A program made the position numbers and the translations under genes. A DNA stretch of 27,366 bases. Origin: an uncultured Alphaproteobacteria bacterium. Its GTDB lineage: Bacteria > Pseudomonadota > Alphaproteobacteria > Caulobacterales > Caulobacteraceae. The stretch lies in assembly GCA_903933475.1 (NCBI GenBank), contig CAIZKE010000361.1:1-27366 (forward strand), given 5' to 3'. Positions within the stretch are counted from its first letter, which is position 1. Each line of letters begins with the position of its first letter. Below, one piece after another: positions 15,757 through 25,948 of the stretch. The notes beneath the pieces are model-generated. The model was not told the DNA's origin. It did not search any database and was given only the letters and a program-made list of their open reading frames with translations.

Positions 15757-16188
15757 ATGGCCAAGAAAATTCTGGGCTATATCAAGCTGCAGGTACCCGC
15801 TGGTGCCGCTACGCCCTCGCCGCCCATCGGGCCGGCCCTGGGCCAGCGCGGCGTCAACATCATGGGCTTCTGCAAGGAGTTCAACGCCCGCACCGAGAAG
15901 GAAGTCAAGGGCACGCCCCTGCCGACCATCATCACGGTCTACCAGGACAAGTCCTTCACCTTCATCACCAAGACGCCTCCGGCGACGCACTTCATCAAGG
16001 AGGCCCTGGGCATTAAGTCCGGGTCGAAGGCCCCTGGCCGCGATGTCGCCGGCAGCATTTCCCGCACCCAGCTGCGGGATATCGCCGAGAAGAAGATGAA
16101 GGACCTGAACGCCATCGATATGGAGGCGGCCGCGCGCATCATCGAGGGCTCCGCCCGTTCGATGGGCCTTGAGATTGTGGAGGGCTGA
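15757..16188 (+). CDS. rplK: 50S ribosomal protein L11
   Basis: Large-subunit protein at the GTPase-associated centre, binding the thiostrepton region of 23S rRNA; 143 residues, the normal length. Visible: KLQVPAGAATPSPPIGPALGQRGVNIMGFCKEFN, the proline-rich linker region that contacts rRNA and release factors, and the C-terminal rRNA-binding domain with GSISRTQLRDIAEKKMKDLNA. GAGGAG lies 4 nt before the ATG. The 113-nt spacer from nusG holds the candidate L1 hairpin. rplA starts 3 nt after its stop. Confidence 0.98.
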   Translation: MAKKILGYIKLQVPAGAATPSPPIGPALGQRGVNIMGFCKEFNARTEKEVKGTPLPTIITVYQDKSFTFITKTPPATHFIKEALGIKSGSKAPGRDVAGSISRTQLRDIAEKKMKDLNAIDMEAAARIIEGSARSMGLEIVEG

Positions 16189-16191
16189 CGA

Positions 16192-16881
16192 ATGAGCACC
16201 CAGACCAAGCGCAACAAGGCCTGGACGGGCGACCGCCTGGCCTCCCATCCGGTCGACGCGGCCATCCGGCTCGTCAAGGAAAACGCCACGGCCAAGTTTG
16301 ACGAGAGTATTGAGATCGCCGTCAACCTGGGCGTGGATCCCCGTCACGCCGACCAGCAGGTCCGCGGAGTCGTCAACCTGCCCTCCGGAACTGGCCGCGA
16401 CGTTCGTGTCGCTGTCATCGCCCGCGACGCCAAGGCCGATGAGGCCACGGCCGCTGGCGCCGACATCGTGGGCGCTGAGGAGCTCGTCGAGCGCATTCAG
16501 GGCGGCTTCATGGAGTTCGACCGGGTGATCGCCACCCCCGACATGATGGCCCTCGTGGGTCGTCTGGGTAAGGTCCTGGGCCCCCGCGGCCTGATGCCGA
16601 ACCCGCGGGTAGGTACGGTGACCCCCAACGTGGGCCAGGCTGTGAAGGACGCGAAGGGCGGAGCTATCGAGTTCCGCACCGAGAAGACCGGCATCATCCA
16701 CGCCGGTATCGGCAAGGCCAGTTTCACCGACGAGCAGATCGCCGCGAACGTGCACGCCCTGGTCGACGCCCTGAACAAGGCCAAGCCCTCGGGTGCCAAG
16801 GGCACCTATATCAAGAAGATCAGCCTGTCCTCGACCATGGGGCCGGGTTTCCGGGTCGACACCGGCTCTGCCAGCGCCTGA
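16192..16881 (+). CDS. rplA: 50S ribosomal protein L1
   Basis: L1-stalk protein that helps release E-site tRNA; in many bacteria it also represses translation of its own L11-L1 messenger. The 229 residues are full length. Family landmarks are FDESIEIAVNLGVDPRHADQ, the RGVVNLPSGTGRDVRVAV segment, the VGRLGKVLGPRGLMPNP signature and GTYIKKISLSSTMGPG near the C-terminus. GGAGGG of the ribosome-binding site lies inside the end of rplK, so the two genes are tightly coupled. A strong terminator follows, so L11-L1 form their own block, separate from L10-L7/L12. Confidence 0.98.
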   Translation: MSTQTKRNKAWTGDRLASHPVDAAIRLVKENATAKFDESIEIAVNLGVDPRHADQQVRGVVNLPSGTGRDVRVAVIARDAKADEATAAGADIVGAEELVERIQGGFMEFDRVIATPDMMALVGRLGKVLGPRGLMPNPRVGTVTPNVGQAVKDAKGGAIEFRTEKTGIIHAGIGKASFTDEQIAANVHALVDALNKAKPSGAKGTYIKKISLSSTMGPGFRVDTGSASA

Positions 16882-16909
16882 GGCGCCGGATCTGAACGGA
16901 TACAGGATT

Positions 16910-16939
16910 GGGCGCGGGGGAATGCCTCCGCGCCCTTTT
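16910..16939 (+). terminator. Intrinsic terminator after rplA
   Basis: GGGCGCGGGGG (16910-16920) pairs with CCTCCGCGCCC (16925-16935) through 11 pairs including one G-U, with an AATG loop and TTTT after it. It separates the L11-L1 block from the GNAT/thiolase genes. Confidence 0.88.
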
Positions 16940-16983
16940 CACGTCTGGTCTGTCGGAGGCGCAGGGAAGTGAGGGCTGGACGC

Positions 16984-17547
16984 ATGACCCCGGGACGCGA
17001 AACCCCTGACCCCGTGGCGCTTTTGCCCGTGACACTTGAACCCGCAGACGACCGCCGCGAGGCGGTTGCGAACCTGTTTCAGTTCTACGTCCACGACTTC
17101 GCCGACTTCTGGGAGACCCGGAGGGTGGAGCTTCAGGAGGACGGACGTTTTCCGCCCTATCCCTGGCTGGACGCCTTCTGGGAGGACCCGCAAGGCGAGG
17201 CCCTGTTGATCCGAGCCGGTGGGGCCTTGGTAGGCTTTGTCCTGATCGACCGCACAGCGCACTCTGGCCAAGCCTGCGACTACAGCATGGCCGAGTTCTT
17301 CGTCGCCCGGCACTACCGGCGCGAGGGCATCGGTCGCACCGCGGCCCTTGACGTCCTTGGCGCACGCCCAGGGCTGTGGGAGATCGCCGTCGCTCGCCGC
17401 AATGCGCCCGCCCTTACCTTCTGGCGCGGAGTGGCCGCAACGGCCGCTCCGTCGGGCTTCGGCGAGGCGGACCAGGCGGATGACCGCTGGAACGGCCCCA
17501 TACTGCGGCTTGAGGTTCCGGCGCGGAGACCCGCCTCAGGCGGTTGA
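16984..17547 (+). CDS. GNAT-family N-acetyltransferase (COG5628-like)
   Basis: Predicted acetyl-CoA-dependent acetyltransferase of 187 residues; the acceptor is unknown. The N-terminal part has LFQFYVHDFADFW (31-43), a form seen in predicted acetyltransferases of this group. A central strand pair reads ALLIRAGGALVGFVLI, MAEFFVARHYRREGIGRTAA carries acetyl-CoA motif A (R113-E-G-I-G-R118), and WEIAVARRNAPALTFWRG is motif B. The ATG at 16984 has GAGGG 8 nt upstream; a GTG at 16969 would add five residues. The gene interrupts the usual L1-to-L10 gene order and begins 45 nt after the rplA terminator. The thiolase gene lies 150 bp downstream on the same strand. Confidence 0.85.
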   Translation: MTPGRETPDPVALLPVTLEPADDRREAVANLFQFYVHDFADFWETRRVELQEDGRFPPYPWLDAFWEDPQGEALLIRAGGALVGFVLIDRTAHSGQACDYSMAEFFVARHYRREGIGRTAALDVLGARPGLWEIAVARRNAPALTFWRGVAATAAPSGFGEADQADDRWNGPILRLEVPARRPASGG

Positions 17548-17636
17548 GGGGGACGCGCGCCGCGACTACAAGAAGGCGGACGGCCCTGCCGCGGCTGGGC
17601 TTACGGTGCGTTGCCTCTTGACGGGCCCCGCCGGAC

Positions 17637-17670
17637 CCCCGCAGGGACTAGGCCTGAGCCCCGCAGGGAC
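17637..17670. repeat. 12-bp direct repeat pair before the thiolase gene
   Basis: CCCCGCAGGGAC occurs at 17637-17648 and again at 17659-17670, 22 bp apart (about two helical turns), ending 27 bp before the thiolase ATG. GCCTG (17652-17656) and CAGGC (17670-17674) form an overlapping inverted repeat. It could be a regulator binding site or chance in GC-rich sequence. Confidence 0.6.
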
Positions 17671-17697
17671 AGGCCCTGCTATCTGGAGGACCACCTC

Positions 17698-18894
17698 ATG
17701 AGACGTGCCGCCATCGTCAGCCCGATCCGCACCGCGGTGGGCAAGTTCCAGGGCAGCCTGGCCAGCTTGACGGCCGGCGAACTGGGCGCCGTCGTTCTGC
17801 GCGCCCTCGTGGAGCGGACCGGGGTCGATCCCGGCCGGGTGGACGACGTGATCTTCGCCCAGGGCTACGGTAACGGCGAGGCTCCCTGCATTGCGCGTTG
17901 GTCGGCCCTGGCCGCTGACTTCCCGATCTCTGTGCCCGGCTACCAGCTCGACCGCCGGTGCGGCTCGGGACTGCAGGCGGTGATCGACGCGGCCATGATG
18001 GTCCAGACCGGTGTCGCTGACGTCGTCATCGCCGGCGGCGTCGAGAGCATGAGTAATGTCGAATACTACTCCCTCGACATGCGCAGCGGAGCCCGCGCTG
18101 GCTCGGTAACAATGCACGACCGCCTGGCCCGCGGCCGGGTCATGAGCCAGCCCGTCGAGCGCTTCGGGGTGATCTCGGGCATGATCGAGACGGCGGACAA
18201 CCTGGCCCGCGACTATCAGATCAGCCGCGAGGAATGTGATGAGTACGCCGCGATGAGCCACCAGCGCGCGACGGCGGCTTGGGCGGCCGGAAAGTTCGAC
18301 GACGAGCTGGTCCCCGTTTCGGTGAAGCAGAAGAAGGGCGACCCGATCCTGTTCGCGAAGGACGAAGGGGTCCGCCCCGACGCGACCGCGGAATCCCTTT
18401 CCCAGCTGCGACCGATCGAAAAGGGTGGTGTGGTCACAGCCGGCAATGCCAGCCAGCAGAACGATGCGGCTGCAGCCTGCCTGGTCGTCGCCGAGGACAA
18501 GCTCGCCGAGCTCAATCTCGATCCCATGGGCTGGTTCGTCAGCTGGGCGGCGGCAGGGTGCGATCCCTCGCGCATGGGGATCGGCCCGGTTCCCGCCGTG
18601 GAGCGGCTGTTCGCCCGTACCGGCCTGTCCTGGGATGACATCGACCTCGTCGAGCTGAACGAGGCCTTCGCCCCGCAGGTGCTGGCCGTGCTGCGCGGCT
18701 GGGGTTGGGATGACCGCGACCGCCTCAATGTGAATGGCTCGGGGATTTCTCTCGGCCATCCCATCGGCGCCACCGGCGGGCGGATCCTCGCCAACCTGCT
18801 GCGTGAGCTTGACCGCCGGCAGGGTCGCTATGGCTTGGAGACCATGTGCATCGGAGGCGGCCAGGGCATTGCGGCGATCTTCGAGCGCCCTTGA
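17698..18894 (+). CDS. Acetyl-CoA acetyltransferase / thiolase-family protein
   Basis: Thiolase that condenses or cleaves acyl-CoA and acetyl-CoA, in beta-oxidation or acetoacetyl-CoA formation; 398 residues, the normal length. All three catalytic positions are present: nucleophile C88 in LDRRCGSGLQAV, H354 in SLGHPIGATGGR, and C384 in METMCIGGGQG-type context (TMCIGGGQG). The NEAF motif (ELNEAFAPQ) is also intact. TGGAGGA lies 7 nt before the ATG at 17698; the frame is open upstream to 17611, but that extension is not thiolase-like. Degradative and biosynthetic classes cannot be told apart here. It may share a transcript with the GNAT gene and lies where rplJ normally follows rplA. Confidence 0.94.
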   Translation: MRRAAIVSPIRTAVGKFQGSLASLTAGELGAVVLRALVERTGVDPGRVDDVIFAQGYGNGEAPCIARWSALAADFPISVPGYQLDRRCGSGLQAVIDAAMMVQTGVADVVIAGGVESMSNVEYYSLDMRSGARAGSVTMHDRLARGRVMSQPVERFGVISGMIETADNLARDYQISREECDEYAAMSHQRATAAWAAGKFDDELVPVSVKQKKGDPILFAKDEGVRPDATAESLSQLRPIEKGGVVTAGNASQQNDAAAACLVVAEDKLAELNLDPMGWFVSWAAAGCDPSRMGIGPVPAVERLFARTGLSWDDIDLVELNEAFAPQVLAVLRGWGWDDRDRLNVNGSGISLGHPIGATGGRILANLLRELDRRQGRYGLETMCIGGGQGIAAIFERP

Positions 18895-19244
18895 CCGCCG
18901 GGGTGTCGATGGCATCGACGCCCTTGCCAGGCGGCGGCGCATCGTGTAGCCACCGCGCCTTCTAGAGTTTCGCCCCTCCTTCGGGAGGCGGCGGGTTCGG
19001 GGGTCCGCCCCCGATCCTGTCCAAGAACTGCGGGGTCCCGGGGTCGCCGGGACCGTAATCGCCGGGGGAGCCCCCCCGGAGTCGCGGGGAGACGGGAAGA
19101 TGAGGATGACCGGCCGGCGGCTCGCCGCGGACCGGCGCCGCGGCTTCTCATACGGACAGGTCGCCCAAGGGTCCTTTCGGGCCGGCGGGCGTGCGTACGG
19201 CTTCGGGAATAGTCCCGAAGCCGGTTCCGAGTATGGAGACCGCA
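18895..19244 (+). other. 350-bp gene-free, hairpin-rich leader before rplJ
   Basis: No convincing gene. It holds four successive perfect hairpins within about 105 nt: CCTCC-TTCG-GGAGG (18975-18988, a C(UUCG)G tetraloop), TCGGGGG/CCCCCGA (18997-19014), GGTCCCGG/CCGGGACC (19034-19054) and CCGGGGG/CCCCCGG (19062-19079). None has a T-run, so none looks like a standard terminator. A promoter for rplJL must lie here or upstream; I saw only a weak match (TTGCCA at 18924). Confidence 0.6.
19198..19223 (+). promoter_or_regulatory. Perfect 11-bp hairpin in the rplJ leader
   Basis: CGGCTTCGGGA (19198-19208) and TCCCGAAGCCG (19213-19223) pair fully around an ATAG loop, 21 nt before the rplJ start. No T-run follows. 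Position suggests control of L10 translation or messenger processing, as L10-L12 autoregulates through its leader in other bacteria, but I could not match it to the known L10 leader fold. Confidence 0.5.
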
Positions 19245-19760
19245 ATGGACCGCGCTCAAAAGCAGGTGACCATCGAAGCGCTCAAGGGCGATTTCGCGGG
19301 TGCCGGCGCCGTGGTCGTGACCCACAATCTGGGTCTGACCGTTGCGCAAATGACGGAACTTCGCGGACGTCTCCGCAAGGAAGGCGCCCACTTCAAGGTG
19401 GTCAAGAACACCCTGGCCCAGAAGGCCCTGGCCGGATCCCTCGGTGAGGCGGGCGACGCCCTCTTCGCCGGTCCCGTCGCCATCGCCTTCGCGCCTGATC
19501 CTGTGACCGCCGCCAAGGTGACCAGCCAGTTCGCGAAGGAAAACGACAAGCTCGCCATCCGCGGCGGGTTCATGGGCGAGACCATTCTGGACGTCGCCGG
19601 CGTGGGGGCCCTGGCCGTCCTGCCGTCGCTCGACCAGCTCCGGTCCAAGCTCATCGGGCTCATGCAGGCGCCCGCGACCAAGATCGCCGGCGTGCTTCAG
19701 GCTCCGGCCGGCCAACTCGCTCGTGTCTTCGGCGCCTACGCCGCCAAGGATGCCGCCTGA
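19245..19760 (+). CDS. rplJ: 50S ribosomal protein L10
   Basis: Base of the ribosomal stalk; binds 23S rRNA with its N-terminal domain and carries L7/L12 dimers on its C-terminal helix. The 171-residue product starts at the ATG at 19245, with GGAG 6 nt upstream. Upstream in-frame starts at 19191 and 19233 would place the leader hairpin or ribosome-binding site inside the coding region and are less likely. Landmarks are VVVTHNLGLTVAQMTELRG, FKVVKNTLAQKAL and the Ala-rich C-terminal helix LQAPAGQLARVFGAYA. rplL follows after 51 nt. Confidence 0.97.
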   Translation: MDRAQKQVTIEALKGDFAGAGAVVVTHNLGLTVAQMTELRGRLRKEGAHFKVVKNTLAQKALAGSLGEAGDALFAGPVAIAFAPDPVTAAKVTSQFAKENDKLAIRGGFMGETILDVAGVGALAVLPSLDQLRSKLIGLMQAPATKIAGVLQAPAGQLARVFGAYAAKDAA

Positions 19761-19811
19761 CCGTCACTTTCCGAAAATACCCTCATCCCCTGATCCCAAG
19801 GAAACCTACCC

Positions 19812-20195
19812 ATGTCCAAGCTTGAAAAGCTGGTTGAAGACCTCTCCGCCCTGACCGTCCTGGAAGCCTCCGAGCTTTCCAAGCTGCTCGAAGAAAAGTG
19901 GGGCGTCTCCGCCGCGGCTCCCGTCGCCGTTGCCGCCGCGGCACCGGGCGGTGGTGCTCCCGCCGAAGCCGTCGAAGAGCAGACCGAGTTCACCGTTGTC
20001 CTGACCGGTGGCGGCGACAAGAAGATCAACGTCATCAAGGAAGTCCGCGGTGTCCGTCCGGACCTTGGCCTGAAGGAAGCCAAGGACCTGGTGGAAGGCG
20101 CGCCCCAGAACGTGGTCGAGAACGTTTCCAAGCAGCAGGCCGAAGAGGTCAAGAAGAAGCTCGAGGAAGCTGGCGCGAGCGTCCAGATCAAGTAA
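19812..20195 (+). CDS. rplL: 50S ribosomal protein L7/L12
   Basis: Flexible stalk protein, present as dimers on L10, that recruits and activates translational GTPases; 127 residues. The N-terminal dimerisation domain starts SKLEKLVEDLSALTVLEASE, and an Ala/Gly/Pro hinge is visible (about 36-56). The C-terminal domain has EFTVVLTGGGDKKINVIKEVR and GLKEAKDLVEGAPQNV, the factor-binding face. AAGGA lies 10 nt before the ATG. A strong terminator follows within 60 nt, so L10-L7/L12 are separated from rpoB here. Confidence 0.98.
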   Translation: MSKLEKLVEDLSALTVLEASELSKLLEEKWGVSAAAPVAVAAAAPGGGAPAEAVEEQTEFTVVLTGGGDKKINVIKEVRGVRPDLGLKEAKDLVEGAPQNVVENVSKQQAEEVKKKLEEAGASVQIK

Positions 20196-20225
20196 TCGGA
20201 CGGCGCCACTTCGCGTCATTGCAGG

Positions 20226-20255
20226 CGGGCCCGGGGATCACCCCGGGCCCGTTTT
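20226..20255 (+). terminator. Intrinsic terminator after rplL
   Basis: CGGGCCCGGGG (20226-20236) and CCCCGGGCCCG (20241-20251) form a perfect 11-bp stem with an ATCA loop followed by TTTT. The stop codon of the - strand serine hydrolase (20238-20240) lies in the loop and the edge of the stem. Confidence 0.9.
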
Positions 20256-21545
20256 GCGTCCGAGTGCCGAGAGGCCAAGGGCGATGAGGTCCTCTTCCGG
20301 GGATGTCAGTACAGTCCGGCGGCCTGCGGGTCGGTCGGTCTCCGGCATTCCGTTCAGCGCCCAGGCCAGGCTCTCTCCAGTCCGGCGATTCCAGAACAGG
20401 CCGGTCATCCAGCCATAGGCGTCACCGAGATGACCACGCCAGTCAGCGGAGTCCGGGCCGAAGAAGGCGTCGCCTTCCGGGCCGCGTCGCCCAGTGAGGA
20501 CCTGTATGCCAAGGCCATAGGCCTGGAAGACGCCGCCCTCGTTTTCTGCGCCCCCGGGTCCCATCCGCCAGGCGGGAACCTCCATCCTGTGCAGGGGGCC
20601 AGGGTCGGCGAGAAAGAGTCTGGCCAGCCTGTCCATGCCTTCAAGGCTGATCCTAAGGCCGCCCTGGGGCGAGAAGGCGAAGCCGTTTTCGCCAGGCTGA
20701 ATGTCGGCATCCTTCAGGCTGGTCCGTTCCTCCGCCGCCAGGAAGGCTGGGGTCGGCCAAGGCGGAGGTGCGGCATCGACCTGGGCCATCCAGGCCCCGC
20801 CTTCCCATCTCAGCCCCGGCGCCGCCTGAGACCGGGCCCGGGCGGTCACCCCGCTCCAGTTGTAGCCCGCGTCAATTCCCGCAGGGTCAAACAGCCGCTT
20901 GCGCATCAACCGGTCAAAGCGAAGGCCAGTAACCTGTTCCGCCCACTGGGCGAGCAGGGCGAAATTGACGTCGGCGTAACCGAACCGCGCGCCCGGCGGA
21001 AAGGCGTCGGGTCCGAACCAGGCCCCCGCATCAAAATTTCGCGCGCCAGGCGTGAAGGCCTCGACCAGGCGCCGTCCGGCAGGAACCGGATAGCTGGGAC
21101 CATTCCGCAGCCCGCTGGTGTGGGACAGAAGATGGCGCAGTCGGATCGGCTGGTCTGGCCATGCAGGACGTCGGAGACGAAAACCGAGGTGATCGGAGAC
21201 ATCCGCTTCCAGGCCGTCCCGCAGCGCCTCAGCGATCGGCACGATAACTCGGGATGCGATCATCTTGGAGACGGAAGCGATCCGGAAAGGACGGTTCAGC
21301 TGGAAGGCGCGGCCGTCTCCAGCCTCACCGCGGACCCAGGTGAACCGCCTCATGGGCGATGATGCGATGATCCCGCTGCAGGGCCCGAAGCTGGGCCCGG
21401 GCGGCCCTGCCATGGCGGGCACCTTGCCCAGGCTCGCTGCCACGCCTGCGGCACCCGCCGCTACGATGAGGCGCCGGGAGGGGAGGGCATCCGCCGAGCG
21501 ATCGCGGGTGTCCCAGAGACTACGGGCGAATTCTTTCTCAGGCAT
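20238..21545 (-). CDS. Tat-exported serine beta-lactamase-like hydrolase
   Basis: Predicted periplasmic serine hydrolase of 435 residues, in the class C beta-lactamase/penicillin-binding-like family that also includes esterases and D-aminopeptidases. A twin-arginine type signal is visible (SRRLIVAAGAAGVAASLG, RR at 24-25). The nucleophile motif is S91-V-S-K94; the usual Y-x-N site reads Y190-A-D192; the K-T-G site is replaced by H372-L-G374, as in many esterase-type members. HLLSHTSGL is a family hallmark. True beta-lactam hydrolysis is unlikely to be the main role; the substrate is unknown. AAGGGAAG precedes the ATG. The gene lies antisense between rplL and rpoB, and its last codons (RKTGPG) are encoded within the rplL terminator. 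Confidence 0.85.
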   Translation of the reverse strand: MPEKEFARSLWDTRDRSADALPSRRLIVAAGAAGVAASLGKVPAMAGPPGPSFGPCSGIIASSPMRRFTWVRGEAGDGRAFQLNRPFRIASVSKMIASRVIVPIAEALRDGLEADVSDHLGFRLRRPAWPDQPIRLRHLLSHTSGLRNGPSYPVPAGRRLVEAFTPGARNFDAGAWFGPDAFPPGARFGYADVNFALLAQWAEQVTGLRFDRLMRKRLFDPAGIDAGYNWSGVTARARSQAAPGLRWEGGAWMAQVDAAPPPWPTPAFLAAEERTSLKDADIQPGENGFAFSPQGGLRISLEGMDRLARLFLADPGPLHRMEVPAWRMGPGGAENEGGVFQAYGLGIQVLTGRRGPEGDAFFGPDSADWRGHLGDAYGWMTGLFWNRRTGESLAWALNGMPETDRPAGRRTVLTSPEEDLIALGLSALGRKTGPG

Positions 21546-21667
21546 CTTCCCTTTCCTCTCACGATCGCCTATTCCCCGCCATTCGTGAATCCACTGGCCC
21601 TGGCCAGACGTTTTGCGCGCCTATGTTCCGAGGCACGGCATTTCGCCCTCCCGCCGTGCGAGGGAAC

Positions 21668-21717
21668 GCCCCCGGCGAAAAGGGGGCTTCCAGCGTCCGG
21701 TCTCCGGTAACCCGGAG
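21668..21717 (+). promoter_or_regulatory. Two short hairpins in the rpoB leader
   Basis: GCCCCC (21668-21673) pairs with GGGGGC (21682-21687) around GGCGAAAA, and CTCCGG (21702-21707) pairs with CCGGAG (21712-21717) around TAAC. They lie in the 243-bp spacer between the divergent serine hydrolase gene and rpoB. This spacer must hold the rpoB promoter if the rplL terminator is efficient; I found no clear promoter match. Confidence 0.35.
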
Positions 21718-21788
21718 GTTCGAGGGTGGACGCCAGGAAACGTATTCCAGCGCACGGGGACCTCCCGCGCGCGGTTCAAGGGTAGACA

Positions 21789-25859
<4,071 letters not shown>

Positions 25860-25888
25860 GGCCTGCTCGCCTCCCTTGCCAGCGCGGG

Positions 25889-25911
25889 GGGAGGGGCCGT
25901 CAGCCCCTCCC
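25889..25911 (+). promoter_or_regulatory. Hairpin in the rpoB-rpoC spacer
   Basis: GGGAGGGGC (25889-25897) and GCCCCTCCC (25903-25911) form a perfect 9-bp stem around CGTCA with no T-run after it. It lies 30 nt into the 89-nt spacer. It could be a processing or stability element rather than a terminator, since rpoC needs read-through. Confidence 0.45.
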
Positions 25912-25948
25912 GATCCGCTTCCGGAATCTCTGACGAACTGGAAGACCC

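Noticed and set aside
17566..19245. 559-codon open frame antisense to the thiolase gene
   Set aside because: High-GC antisense frame with no family motifs; the + strand thiolase has all catalytic residues and a ribosome-binding site.
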